From Agroathelia rolfsii (lineage: Eukaryota; Basidiomycota; Agaricomycetes; Amylocorticiales; Amylocorticiaceae), in the NCBI GenBank assembly GCA_018343915.1, contig JABRWF010000007.1:62001-126000 (forward strand): 64,000 nt of DNA. The letters are read 5' to 3'. Below the pieces are notes generated by a model. It was not told the origin of the DNA and did no database searches. It saw nothing but the letters and a program-made list of their open reading frames with translations. Shown here piece by piece: positions 25,201 through 37,576 of the stretch (positions are counted from its first letter, which is position 1; every line of letters begins with the position of its first letter). The position numbers and the translations under genes were made by a program.

Positions 25201-26091
25201 CTCAAAGAGAATGCACGAAGAATACTTGATCTTGATGGGCGCACCGAATATGCCCATCTATCAATGCAACACATTGCTTTACCTTGGTGAGTGATAATCA
25301 ATTCACGCCATAGTCAAGCCAGTTATTTCTTTATCTTTTCACTCGCAATCGATGGTTTTTATCCCTGTCCTTTGCTGGTAGTGTACCATCATTTTCTCGT
25401 CGCAACATCACTTGGAGTAACCACGTCAGACCAAGATCACATGGACGAGCTCGACCCACTCCCTCGTCGGCTGGCCTCGACGGTCCTGTTATTGCTTTCC
25501 ATCAGAGCAAGTGCGGATGACGATATCATTTCTATTCTCCATTTGCACGCCATCCGCATTTCAGTCTCAGATATCCATCGTGCCTCTTGTTTCTTTCCAT
25601 GGTTTGGATGGAATAAATTGTCGTCTTTATCTTACCGTTCATTTGGGCCGAGTTATTCTATACACGAGAAGGATGGTCCACATGACCCACACCAAAAAAG
25701 AAGCTCGAAACTGGCATGGCCGCCTTGAACCTCCCTGATGTCCACTGATTGCTGTCAAGTGTCGCACATGTGGAGATAAGGACAAGCCTTCAGGACCATT
25801 TGTATAGTCAATTGAAAGTGTGGTCAAGGGCGATAAAATGAATTATACGACATAGTATAAGGCCAAATAGACTGTATCTTTGCGTTGATATATCCAAGTT
25901 TGCGTATATTATAATTGATCCTCACGACGTTCCACCCGCGTGTATCGTATCCACTATCGTCCACATGTTGTTCGTAGATAAACAATGGCTTCATCACTTC
26001 CAACTGGGCCTCTTGCCTAATCCCAAGCTCCATTGCAAGCCGACTTGAGAAGCGAGCACATCTAATATAGCACATCCCTCTTTTCTCCCAT
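19288..26091. other. 6.8-kb gene-poor region
   Basis: This is the longest stretch without a supportable gene. Its left end (19288-20900) is upstream of the bHLH start and is rich in CT and poly-C tracts. From about 21000 to 26091 the many 60-140-residue frames on both strands have no recognisable domain, do not chain across convincing introns and overlap one another. I found no terminal repeats, no reverse transcriptase or transposase motifs, and no tRNA. It may hold long regulatory sequence, a noncoding transcript or a fast-evolving gene that I cannot recognise. Confidence 0.5.
20357..20500. repeat. poly-C and CT-rich tracts upstream of bHLH gene
   Basis: Two pure C runs of more than ten bases are visible, at about 20359-20370 and 20484-20498. 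The second is preceded by a CT dinucleotide run. Pyrimidine-rich tracts are common in fungal promoters, though here they are about 1.1-1.2 kb from the start codon. Confidence 0.6.
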
Positions 26092-29000
26092 TTATGTCGA
26101 TGGTAGCCCGAGCTCGGACATGAATTTGAACCAGACATCGTCTGTTGGTCCACGAGGTGACCTTTCTGCAGCCGGATAGGAGGAGCCCATTGGTGCCGGT
26201 GCTGTCTGACTTTGGAGCGTAGGCATGCCGATATTGAAATTTAGATTGAAGTCTCCCTGACCCTCGGTTTGTGGTATTAATCCAAATCCATGCAAGGCTG
26301 CATCTGAAGTAGATGGGAAGATGGATGCTGCGGGATGCCAGCTGAAGACATCAATATTCGCCGGTAAAGTCGAGTCGAAGAGGTGGTCTACACTAGGATC
26401 CCAAGCGTGCACACCATCGAACGCGCGCATATCCTCGATAATGGTGGGATGCAGGTTGCTCTGAGACACGGTATCCAGAGAAGTCGCCATCGCAGCGCAT
26501 TCGTCGGGTAATCCTTTATGATTAATGGTAGAGGGAGCATCCTCTGGAGCGCTTTTCATGTTGTGAATCAAATGTGTCTTGCCGCTCCAACGCTCAATCT
26601 CGGTATCACTTATAGCGCTATATTCTCCATTCACGTAGTGGTATTGTGGATGATTACAGGCTGGTTGCTTCATAATATCTTCTGCTCTTCGCTTCAGCCG
26701 CTGTATTGTGTCCTAAAAGCAGCAACGCAATTATTTTCAATCCGCATTCCCGGTGGAAAGAATTCAAGGGGAAAAAAAGTTACGAGATGGTAAGCTGCCA
26801 CTGGAACACTTGGTGCTGTCTTCTCAAACATCTCAGTTAACTTCTTCAATTGTTCGAATGCAGATGGCGCCATGTTGGAGTACGGAGCGCATGTTACAAG
26901 AAGACACATTACAATCTAGGGTGAAAGGAAGGATCAAGTTAGCCTCCTCATGTTTGGAGTAATAGAATGATAAGGAAATGCGACTGACCGCACCGGACAC
27001 AGCTTGCGACCAAGCAAAGTACATATGTCGCAGCATATGCAATGTGTGCATTATCGGATACTGGAAGCATTCAATGAGACGCCACGCTGATCGATATGAA
27101 GCCTTTATGAAGAATTCGATTAACGACGGGGCATATGGAGCAGCAAAACTAATAAGAAAGGCAATAGGCTCACGATGACGCTCGGTCCGAATTTATGATA
27201 AAAGATATCTTGACCAGTACTTCTGCAATCCTGCAGTGCCTGGGCGAAATAACATCTATGAATAGCCAGAAGCACTATTATGGATTAGTAAGAGCGTGTA
27301 ATGTATACGACCGCATAAAATCTTTTTACCAGTTTCCTTGCAGGATAGTACATTCCACATTTGTATGATAACATCCAGATCTTTTGGGGTCTTGACTTCA
27401 TTGAGAGGACGGTTCTTGCCCATGGGCCGGAGATGCTCTGGGACAGGAAATTTTCGTATCTCCATATCCGATGCTAAGATTTTAGAATACTTTGGGACTT
27501 TTGCCGAGAAAACGGACGTGATAATATCATGCAAAGCTATGGTATAGCGCAGCAACCAAGCGTTGTCTGGATTTCTCTCGCATCAATTCCATAGGGAGGA
27601 CTTAGCGAAGCGGCAAAGTAGCACATACAGCTCATCTCAAGGATTCCTTCTGTATTCATCGTCGGGTCAATATCCGGTGGGAGCGCGCAATCAATAAATG
27701 CGGGTGATACTGTGGGTGGACGACCTAGAGTGAAGTTCTATTCATGTTTTTGCCTAAGTCCTAGTTGGTTAACGCTTTGAACTTGATGATTGAGCTTACC
27801 AGCCAGGTATCTAGGAGAAATGCGGACCAGAATGTATTGGATCTTCTAATGTCGTAATCGGAGCAAAGACTCCATCTCGAGCCGTTGAGATCTATCATTG
27901 CAACCAAATATCAGTTCGTAGAAAAAAAAGAGACGGGTCGGAAGAGGCATACGTAAACCAATCTGAAAACAACAGTGACTTCATGAGAATGCCTGTTTCT
28001 CTGGTAACAGAAGACGAACCGTATGTCCCAGCTTCAAAGCGATTGTAGCCTTCACGGTTGCTCTGCTAGGACCCTGGATGCCTGGGCTTATGATGTTTTC
28101 GAACCATGCGAGATGAATAAATGTTTGCACCATCTCCAGCGTGACTTTATGCGTAGCAAGCGGTGAAATCGTCAAAGATATACAAGCAAGAAGATAAAGT
28201 TCTTGTGCTTCAACTAGACTCTCCTCTCTAGTAAAGTCCCCCAGCATTCCTAGAGCAAGGCAGCTCAACAAACCCGAAAGAACATAGGGATTAGGAAGAC
28301 TAGTGTATGATCTGCAAAGAAGATTAGGGAAAAAGAGAAGTTTAGATTGGGTAAATCCATACCCTGCTTCATATAAAGGATTAACATAGTGAGTCATCAG
28401 TTCCTCCCTTGTAATGGGATGCCACCTCCTCTGTTTCAGCTTCCCAAGTTCAAGGTACAAACATGATGAACAGCTTACAGATATTTTCCAGCATCTATGT
28501 AAAAATCGCACAACATAATGGCAACTTCTTTAGAGGGAAGAGCACTAAATATTTCATCAGCTAGCTCATGGTCGACAAAGTCAATATGAAACTCTCGTCG
28601 GGCGGCAGTCCGGAGACGTTCGCTAAAGTGCGGGAAATCGAATGGCTTGCAGCGGAGATAGTTTTTCTGGAGACGTAATATGTCAAGCGCTAGATTACAA
28701 TCCTTGGTTGTACTAACGCACCTCCACGAGATACTAATGAAGCCATGTCAATTATAAGCAAAAAAGATGCAAGACATTTGTGAACCTCAGACATAGCGTT
28801 TCGACCAAGAAAAACAGCTTCTCCAACGGGGCCGATGTTCAAAGTGCCTGGGATTACCTTAGCAACGTATAGAGTCTTGTCATCGGAGGGGAAATACCAA
28901 ATGCCTCGATTAGGCTATCTTCCTCATAAGCATCGTTGCTACTTGCAAGCATTGAGCGATCTGAGTCGGTCGACAATGGAGAGTCTGCCGCTGGACCAGG

Positions 29001-29601
29001 AATAGGAGTATCAACCAAATGATGGTTCACAACGTTCGGAGGTGGTGGCCCGGAACTGTGCTCTTGCCGGGCGGCATGTAAAGAAGCCTCAAGCTCCCGA
29101 ACTCGGGCTTCGAGACGCTGATTCTTCAGTTGCAATGCCTCTGCCTCCCTATTGCTGTATGCGGTCTAAGCTCACCCCAGCAAAATATTACCAATGAGAA
29201 CAATATGGTATACTAACCGCTTAGCCTTGGTACCTAGCTAAATGCTTCAGTATCTCCATTTATAATGAAAATGATCATCCGCACCATCTGGGCATATTTC
29301 CGGACATCCTATGCATGACTGCCCATTAACAGAGGCTCGAGATAATGTTAAGATTGAATCAATCACCCTTCTTTAGACAGGTACTGCAAGGGACCTTTGG
29401 ATGGCATCAAATCAGCCTCATTCAACAAATGATGGTTCTTATTCTCACTAAGCCATCACATCGAGACTTGAGACGTCTACACTCCTTGCATGCGGTGGCC
29501 AACCGGCCACCTTTTCTCTTGGCGGGGGTGTCTTGGGGTGTAGCAGCACTGGTAGGACTGCTGCCATCGTGACGAGGATCACCTAGTTCAGCTGAGTCCA
29601 T
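26092..29601 (-). CDS. Zn2Cys6 transcription factor with fungal-specific TF domain
   Basis: This is a Gal4-class nuclear regulator. The start at 29601 reads MDSAELGDPRHDGSSPTSAA. The zinc cluster is split over two introns: TACKECRRLKSRCDG, then KVPCSTCLKKG, then CPEICPDG. Together these supply the six cysteines with normal spacing. A short exon (TKAKR) and a coiled-coil linker (AEALQLKNQRLEARVRELEA) follow. The middle homology domain spans about 28700-27500, with YLLACISLTISPLATHKV, GLHRDLNGSRWSL and SNTFWSAFLLDTWLNFTLGR near 27880-27780. The C-terminal exon (26673-26092) is acidic and hydrophobic, probably activating, and ends FKFMSELGLPST. About ten introns are needed, and several borders in 27250-27780 and 28510-28850 are unsettled. 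It is divergent from the SNARE gene. Confidence 0.85.
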
Positions 29602-30451
29602 GAATGAAAGTGTCTAACGATCTGGAAGAAAATGGTCAGAGAGATGGTTGCGAGTGTGCTTCGGCAGGCTGTCTGGGATATTACAGCACTGGTTTATAAG
29701 CAGCATTAGGTCTGTGATGCCAATTCCCCTCCGGGAGCAAACCGAGCCGATGGTTTCGGAAACACTACAGATAACTTGAACCCGATCATCGATTAATCCC
29801 ATGGATTAAATCATCCTTATACTCAGCACTCCGGGTCCATGGCATGTACTTGCGAGTGAAACAAGTCTGTAGTAGTAATACTACTTGTAATAGCTAGCAC
29901 ATCGGCGCAAAAGATCGCAGATGACCACATAAACTCAGACTACTGCCAACAACAGGGCCGCTTACTAGCCCTGTCGGTCCAACATTGTTCCCGGCTTTTG
30001 TGACTTTTGGTCAAAAATCCAGAGGCAATAGTATTCAACATAACATCTACTAATTTGATCGAGGTCTACCTCATTGCATCCAGCTCGCACCAACTAATTC
30101 GTTGCACATGATGGGAGAGGGGGGGGGGGAGGAAGATCAGACATGGCCGAGTCCGAGTGATGACGTCGCCCAGGCCAGTGCATAGGCTTTCATAGAGCTG
30201 CAACAAGCAATTTCTACACCTGCATGTCAAAAATCACGTTTCCATGACACAGTATAGAACAAAGACCAGTTATCGCCAAGACTAGTTTACTGCCGAAGTA
30301 TAATGTGGGATGTGTAGAATACAGAAATGCTCCGCGTCCGAGTCCAAACACTAGCAGCACCGATGGCTTCCCCACAGGCGGATATGCTGTGGCGGTGGCT
30401 GAGCTCACGCTCCTTGGCTTCTCTCAGATTCCTGCTTAACTCAGATTGACG
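29602..30451. promoter_or_regulatory. divergent intergenic region, Zn2Cys6 factor / SNARE
   Basis: This stretch of about 850 bp contains a G run at about 30120-30129. No frame shows a domain, and I see no repeat longer than the G run. Confidence 0.4.
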
Positions 30452-30927
30452 ATGTCGTCCAGTCGTCGCACGGAAGATATCTATGAATCACAAAATGATC
30501 AAAGACTAGATGAATTGCACGCCAAAATAAGAAATCTACGAGGAGTAAATACACCGCCCTGCCTCTTTCCCTAGCTGCAATTATCTCACCAGAAGCACTG
30601 CCGCCTAGGTGACGACTGACATCCACGACGACGTCGAGCGCCAGAACTTAACATTGGACGAGACGGTGAGCTATTCTCTTATATCCAGGTCCATTCACGA
30701 TCCGGTGAATTCAAAAAGTATAATTGAATTAGGGAGACACGTTTTCCTCGTTTTCTGCGTCCTTATCCCAAACTTCCCACAGGGCTAGACAGGCGTTTGG
30801 GCTCACTGGTTCTGGCGGTGTTCGACAAATGCGAGTGATTGCATATATTGTCTGCGCTATCATTGGGTTTTGGTTTGCATATAAAGTGATAGGATGGTTC
30901 TGGCAGCCTGCTGGAACGCAGCCATAA
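30452..30927 (+). CDS. Bet1/Sft1-like Qc-SNARE, three exons, 114 aa
   Basis: A tail-anchored SNARE of the early secretory pathway or Golgi. No long frame marks it because the exons are small: 30452-30544, 30609-30665 and 30733-30927, with introns of 64 and 67 bp. All borders are GT-AG and the frame is kept. The protein opens MSSSRRTEDIYESQNDQRLD and has heptad repeats ELHAKIRNLRGVTTDIHDDV. The likely zero-layer Gln is in DDVERQNLTLDE. It continues GDTFSSFSASLSQTSHRARQ and ends in one membrane segment (VIAYIVCAIIGFWFAYKVIG) with a short lumenal end. The order matches Bet1/Sft1 proteins; choosing between these two needs an alignment. The gene is convergent with RPN6. Confidence 0.85.
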
Positions 30928-31476
30928 CTCGCGTGTTTCCAGTTGACTCACATATCTATCCCTTCTCTTACGGACGATACCCTAATCTAGCACTTGTCCT
31001 ATCTCACTCATCTAAAACACAGAATAGCAATTATCATAATGCGAATCACAATCGGTCAATTCTATCCCTGAATCGCCATGCCACCCACATTCATGTTCCA
31101 GAATACTCGGCCCCTGTTTCTTTTCCGAGTCTTGGCCTGTCCTGAATTTGATTACCCTCAACATATGAGACAAATTTTCTTTGAAGGTGAATTTATTGAG
31201 ATTGAATGATAAATCTTCCGCCATGAAGCGTAACAGACTGCAAATATAGATAAACTACTGGGGTATTGCGTTCCACACCTCAGTACTTCCAGGCAAACAA
31301 TAAATACAAAAAAGCCCTTTAATATCGTCGGCTGTAATAAGCAATGCTCTTGACAGGGTCAAACTGTTCAAATAGCGGCATGTAATTTATGCAATTCATA
31401 ACATCGTAGCTTGAAATACACGCCAGGACAGGACAGGGACAAAAATTGAAAACTAGTACATATGACGTAGGAGATT
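30928..31476. other. intergenic region between convergent SNARE and RPN6
   Basis: About 550 bp of probable 3' untranslated sequence from both neighbours. An 83-residue frame at 30894-31145 overlaps the SNARE end and has no motif. I see nothing else. Confidence 0.4.
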
Positions 31477-33288
31477 TCATGCGATCTTGACCGTCTATAT
31501 TGTTGAAGGTGATAAATCTTGTAATGTAACAGGGACATGCTATGGCAACACATACCTTGGCGTATAATGAATCGACGACTTTGCTGATCTGTTCTAGAGT
31601 TTCGATCGCCGCGCCGTACGTCGTCTATTTGCAAGCGGGGATCAGAATTGATTCAGGGAGATACCAACAGCTTAACATACGTCGACCTCGGGTTCATCGA
31701 AGACCAGTAAGCAGCCCCGGCCTTGATCGAGGACGCCATGGAAAACTTTGTCAAGGATCATCTGCGAAAGTCTGAAAGGCAGGTTTTTAATTAGGCAGGT
31801 TAGTAGTCACAAAACTCGAATGAACCCACTTTGCTTCAACGGCTTGTCGATGCTGGCCAACAGTCTTGGCGACGTATTCAATTTCTACAACAGAGTACGG
31901 CTCCACAATACGCAACAGATTTTGTTCCAGTAGAGTATCGTATAGAGCAGCGAGATGTGAACGAATTGTTGGATCGGAAGAGAGCTCTGTTAGATACTGA
32001 GTTGTCTTATCTAAGCATCAAGAGCTTTCGAAATTACCTTTGTGATAGTCTCTTCTGGCTTTCTCAAAATCAGCCAGATCACGAGATTGATGGGCTTTGG
32101 CAATGGCTCGCATGCTTTCGACTTCACGTAGTTGAGCGTACTTGGCCGCTAGCTTTATCGACAGCAAGGAGGTGACGTCTTCTGGCTAGAAGGATTGTTA
32201 CACCTGCTACGACGCGTTGACTTTCATGAATACTTACAAGATTCAACATGATCTTGCAAAGAAGCATGTACTTGAGGGCGTCAAGCGCGCCAGGATCGTC
32301 TTGGGAGCTGAGGTTTTCAAATGTTTCGAAGAAGTAGGAGTATGCTGTGACATAATCTTTGTCTTCCGCGTGAAGAATGCCTGATTGGAGATCGAGCTGG
32401 GCTTGGAGGTGGGGCGGGCAGTAGATCGAATTTGCAGCAGTACGAGAGGACGTCAAGGCGGCCTACCGGGATGTGGCCACTTAAGATACAGGTTTGAGTA
32501 CAGGAAGATAAATGAAACGGCGTACCCTTGCTTTTGCGAGATTACCAATACCGCGGTATACACGACTTTCCAGCAAATGTACCTCCGTAAGTATCATCTT
32601 GTCATCAAGCCTTCGCAATTCTGTCAAGAGCGCATCAATAAGCGCGAGTGCCGATTTGTATTGCTGTGTCTCTAATTGGCTACCTCAGAATCGATGAGTA
32701 GGCGATGAAAATGAGATAACAAATAACTTACAGGGCAGCAAGCCGGGTTTCCAAGCTATGCTTTAGGAATATACGCTTTTCCCGCTTTGCCCATGCAATG
32801 TTGTCATTCAGGACCTGGATCTGGATTTGTTGGCTGTTGGGGATGGGTGTAAAGAAGTCGAGCAGTGTTCGTACTTTCATCACAATCAGCAGCTACACTC
32901 TAGGATAAGGAGCTATAAAATCATACTCAGTTTTGCTGTTTTGGCCTTAGCCGTTGATGACATGAATGATCGAGAAAGCGTGATGACTTCAGCAACACCG
33001 TTTGCATTCCTGTATTAAGCGTTTGGACAAGATCAACTTCTTTGAAGAGGCCTATGGCGTACTTCTGGTCCCTGTAGAGTTCGCCAAGCTTGACTAGAGC
33101 AACTTCTTGGTCTGCTGTAGATTGTTCCTTTGCAGCTGGACAACGATCGTAGGAGTTAGCCTGGCAATTGATGGCGAGGACTAAAAGCGCATACAGCCCA
33201 AAACCTGCTTATAGAGTTTTTCAGCGCCATTGGGATCTGAAGCAGACAAAATTTCTGCTTGTTTCAGAAGCTCTGCGTTAGTTGACAT
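31477..33288 (-). CDS. RPN6: 26S proteasome regulatory subunit Rpn6 (PSMD11)
   Basis: Rpn6 is a PCI-domain subunit of the 19S lid that clamps lid and base to the 20S core. The start at 33288 reads [20 protein letters not shown], then [16 protein letters not shown] helices follow over many exons: [57 protein letters not shown], then [20 protein letters not shown]. The winged-helix part reads [20 protein letters not shown] and [20 protein letters not shown]. The last exons give [15 protein letters not shown] and then TVKIA-stop at 31477. At least nine introns are needed. It is head-to-head with RPN7, with 202 bp between start codons. Confidence 0.9.
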
Positions 33289-33490
33289 GGTTGATTGTTT
33301 TGCACAACAAGCTGGGGAGTAGAGTCGACAAGTATAGTAGATGGAGTGTTGTAAGCAAAGAGGCGACGCGACGCGTCATTGTGTGTTCTCTGTATTGCTG
33401 CTACTCTTGCTCTTCATCTCCTCCCTGCTTTGTCCTCCTCCACATTCTCTGCTCTCTGTTGCATCTGGATCTTATATATCTGGCATTACT
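33289..33490. promoter_or_regulatory. shared bidirectional promoter of RPN6 and RPN7
   Basis: These 202 bp drive two subunits of the same proteasome lid in opposite directions. The segment contains GACGACGCG-like GC-rich motifs ending in the 8-bp palindrome GACGCGTC at 33370-33377, whose core ACGCGT is the MluI/MCB-type hexamer. A CT-rich stretch and a TATATATC sequence lie on the RPN7 side. I do not see a yeast-type PACE element (GGTGGCAAA). Confidence 0.65.
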
Positions 33491-35113
33491 ATGGCAGACG
33501 AAGTCGTTCTCCCTATCCCAAACTTGAATCTTCCCCAACAGTACTTCATCCTCTCCACGCCATCTCTCTCACACTTGCATGATAATGCTCGGAAAGAGCT
33601 CATTCAAGGCATCAAAGCCGACTGTACGCGTCTTTCTCTTTCTGTGTGGATCTATCGGGTATAGAGGCTGTGTCAGGACCTAAGGTTTGCTGCAGCCTTT
33701 CCTTGATATTACAGACCGAGGACAGTAATCTCGACAATAACCTTTACACGTCCTGGCACAGTCCAAGACCATACTAAATCCCACTTTGTCTTTACTTGCT
33801 TACTTGAATTGACAGCCATGTCCCCTTTCTATCGCGCCGTAACAAGTGGAGGTGTTCTCGAGCTAGATCAATCGCTGCTCAAGTCGATGGAGGCGGAAAA
33901 TGAGGCAGAGCTAAAGAGACTAGATGAACGTCTAAAGGAAGCGGAGGAGACGGAAGGAGAATCTGAGATATCTGATATACTTAAAGCTCGGGCCAACTAT
34001 CTGACAAGAATAGGCGACAAGGTACGACCTAGCAGGCAATACCTACTTATGATCCTGATTTATCTTTGCTTCAGGAGGCCGCTATAGCGGCGCAGAAACT
34101 CGCATTGGAAAAGACACCGGGACTTGGATCTCGTATCGATATTTCTCTTACACTAGTCCGTATCGGGTTCTTCTTTGGCGATAATGATTTATTGACGAGT
34201 TATTTGGAAAAAGCCAATGAGTAAGAATAGTCTCTAACTCGCTTTTCCAGGACTATTAATTGACATTTTTTAGGCTGATCGAGGAAGGCGGTGACTGGGA
34301 TCGCAGAAATCGACTCAAGGTTTACCGTGGTCTCCACTTGATTTCTATCCGACAATTCAAGCGCGGCGGCGAGCTGTTCATTGACGCTTTATCGACTTTT
34401 ACGGCTACCGAGCTTCTTTCCTTTAATGATTTCGTTACACTCACGGTCATCGCCAATACTCTCACTCTCAAGCGAGTGGATCTCAAGAAAAAGGTCTTGA
34501 CGCACCATTATTTTGTATGCTGGAGCTCCTCCTGATTTTTTCACTTCCTTCAGGTGATCGCCGCTCCAGAAGTAAATCAAGTTCTGCCTGAATTACCCAT
34601 CCTGGGCGACTTGATAAAAAATCTCTACGATTGTTTCTATGACAAGTTTTTTGTTGCTCTCGGTTAGTAGACTATTATCTGATAAAGTATATTCTCTTCT
34701 GATTTTAATGTAGCGACTCTGGAACAAACTCATCTGCTCCCATCTCGACTACTTTCGCCACATGCACGATACTATGTGCGCGAGATGCGCATCTTGGCTT
34801 ATAGCCAGCTTCTTGAATCATACCGCAGTCTCACTATCGAGAGCCTGAGCAACGCATTCGGCGTGACACAGGAATTTGTGGATAGGTAGCTTTCTATTTC
34901 ATTTACACGAATAAAGAGTATGTATTGATCTTGCACAACAGTGAGCTATCGCGTTTCATTGCGAACGGGAGATTACATTGTACAATTGACAAGGTCAATG
35001 GGGTTGTTGAGACAACACGACCATCTTTGAAGAATGCGCAATACGAGACCGTTGTACGACAAGGGGATATATTATTGAACTCAGTACAAAGGCTGAGCAA
35101 AGTATTATACTAA
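33491..35113 (+). CDS. RPN7: 26S proteasome regulatory subunit Rpn7 (PSMD6)
   Basis: Rpn7 is a PCI-domain subunit of the 19S lid. The ATG at 33491 gives [20 protein letters not shown]. Seven exons are readable in order. Their contents include [151 protein letters not shown]. The winged-helix end reads [20 protein letters not shown] and VQRLSKVLY. All introns are GT-AG and about 50-60 bp, except the first, which is about 190 bp. The exons match Rpn7 end to end with no visible damage. Confidence 0.93.
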
Positions 35114-35541
35114 GCTTGTAGGCATGTTCTAGGTTGTAGTATTAAATCCACGTCTATGGGATTCTATTGCATTGGTAACTGTGTACAATTAACAGAACTG
35201 TCTGCGTAATACAATCCATCGGCCAGAATATTTCGTGTTTGGGTAAATGAGTCAAATTGCCTTGAAGCAATGGAAGTTTTACCTGCTCTCAGTGTTTACT
35301 GCTTGTCTTCAAATACAAACCCGGTCTTTATTAATATTCTGTCAAACCTGAATAACCCGGTTCTGGTCAGACATCCATCACCGCATTATACAATTAGTAG
35401 GGTAAGGAAATATTTCTAAAGTATGTTGTTCAAACTGAGAGGATATTGGCCAAGTCATACAAGAAATTGGACGCAGGCCAAGAAGAGTGTGCGATATGAA
35501 GAGTCGCTTCGCGTTCATAAAAGAGAATGCACACCTGGCGT
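35114..35541. other. intergenic region between convergent RPN7 and MTU1
   Basis: About 430 bp of AT-rich, probably untranslated 3' sequence. I see no gene or repeat. Confidence 0.4.
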
Positions 35542-37576
35542 TTAATACTGGGACTCAGTTTTGGTAATTAATCCACATCCCAAACACCAATCCTCATGAT
35601 AGAGTGTTGCCACTTGTCCAACAGTAACCGCCTTCTGAGGCGTGTCGAATAATATTTGCATGCCACTCTCGGCACCAGGAATACTTGTTACAAGATACTC
35701 GGTCAGCGAAAGCCAACAATGACTAGGGAACAAGCTGTTTCACCTGTTCACTGTGCATGGCACACTTTCCATTCTATATCTATGCTTCACGTGTGCTCGG
35801 AAAGAGGGTAAAAGAGGCGGATGGTTTTTTGACGATCCTTGGGCTGTTGGATGGGAGTAGGACCATCCCGTTCTGAGGCTTGGAGTATCATTTTTTGAGA
35901 GATTATGATGCGGTTCATTTGCCCATATCCATTGCCAGTTTTGTACAGTCAGGCCTAGAGAATATAGCGCCGGATTATCACTATACATTCGGTCAGGTCC
36001 TCACATAAACGTATGGAGAGAATATAGCCACCCACTCTTCTGCGACAAGGATTTCATTCGTAACTTCATCTTTCGACACCACAAAGTATTTTTGTTTCTG
36101 GCCGCTAATTCGTGCGTTTTGCCCAACTGTGGCGGTCCATAATCCGTTATGCTGACCAATTACTTTACGATTATTAGGCTCCGATATGTCTACGAAATTA
36201 CCAGGCGACGGTGGAAGATATTGCCCTATGCTCAAGGTCAAGGAAAGAAATGAACATTGTAACAAACCGTGTACCTATAAATGTATGAAATCTTCGTCTC
36301 TCCCCCACAAAACAGAGCCCCATACTCTCAGGTTCGTTTGCTGTAGGCAAATCCCATTCTCTGGCCAGAGTTCGCACCTTGAAAAATGTCAAAGTTTTGC
36401 TTGACGAAAGCATAGTGTTCAATAGTTAACGCACCTCCGATTTTCTCAGTTCACCCAAGGGAAAGAGTGCCCGGCTGAGTGATAGTTCAGGGATTGAGGA
36501 TAAATAATATGACTGATCCTTGGTATCATCCACTGCACGAAGCAACTGTGGCCGGGGCGAGGAAATGCCATTCGAGGATGTCCAACCCTTTCGCGCATAA
36601 TGTCCTATACAACGTAAGAAAGTCGCTGAATCAAGCATGAGACGCGTTTTACCCGTTGCTAGCCACGGTTTGATGTCTGAGTATAATCAGATTGGCGTGT
36701 TCAAATATGAGATAGCAACGAAACTGCCGTTGACTTACCAGAAGAATATAGTGTATCCACTCGGTTGAGTAGGGCGCCGAACTTCACTTCTCTACATGAT
36801 GCTTCTCAGAGAGATGATCGAGTGTAGCAAATCCTACTCACTTATTGCACCAAATATCAGGGTTGGGCGTGTGTCCTATTTCCCAGAGATCGAGAGCAGG
36901 CTGAAAGACGCGTGTCCAATATTCCCTGGACAGATCGATCTGAGAATTGTTGAGGATACACATTGAGCAAACTCGACATTGAAATAGTATATATATACCA
37001 TCTGACAAGGGATATCTAGCATTCTACAGACGCTTTGGACTTTCTCCCAGGATTTTTCCCAAGTGCAGCCTGAGTCAGATGCAGACTCATCTCGCTCATC
37101 CCAATTGCGCATAAACACAGCACGAAGATCATAGTCCTGGAACCAGATGAGGGTGTAGTAGTATGGCATAGCAGTACAGTGAAACACACTTTCATAGCAA
37201 GGATTTTGGCGGCTACGGAGGAATCAACGCCTCCAGACATGGCTATGACGACTGCCAGGAGATGGGTTTCATGAATTGCGAGACATTTCATAATACAATG
37301 GCATGCCTTACCAGGATCTCCTTTGCGAGGTTCAATGCCCGGCAAGTGTAATGAATCGCTGTAGTGTCTTGAAATGGGCTTGGAGCCAAAAAGAGTGGAC
37401 CGCGACCTAAGGGTGTTGGCAGTACGCACTCTCGGAGCATTTGGCGCATGTATAGATAATTCCCGACGACAACAGGATATAATGTTCATTGTCATGCTTC
37501 TAATGACGAAAGTTGGCCGTTTCGAGAGTCCGTGAAGTGAGTTTATGCGAAGTTGTGTACGACTGTTTAGAAGCAT
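35542..37576 (-). CDS. SLM3: mitochondrial tRNA-specific 2-thiouridylase (MnmA/TRMU type)
   Basis: This enzyme makes the 2-thio group on wobble uridine 34 of mitochondrial tRNAs, using ATP and a persulfide. The start at 37576 is followed by a basic, Arg-rich leader (RTQLRINSLHGLSKRP), as expected for mitochondrial import. The PP-loop is AMSGGVDSSVAAKIL. Next come DLRAVFMRNWDERDE, the first catalytic Cys in the NPxxxCN motif (HTPNPDIWCN) at about 36850, and KEVKFGALLNRV. The second Cys is in SMGLCFVGE at about 36330. The C-terminal barrel parts are GQYLPPSPGNFVDISEPNNR, then IGQHNGLWTATVGQ and GQVATLYHEDWCLGCGLI. About eight introns are needed. Borders around 35740-36000 are not all settled. 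Confidence 0.88.

Noticed and set aside
33370..33377. GACGCGTC as a proven cell-cycle (MBF) site
   Set aside because: A single 8-bp palindrome in a GC-rich promoter is not enough; it is recorded only as a candidate motif.
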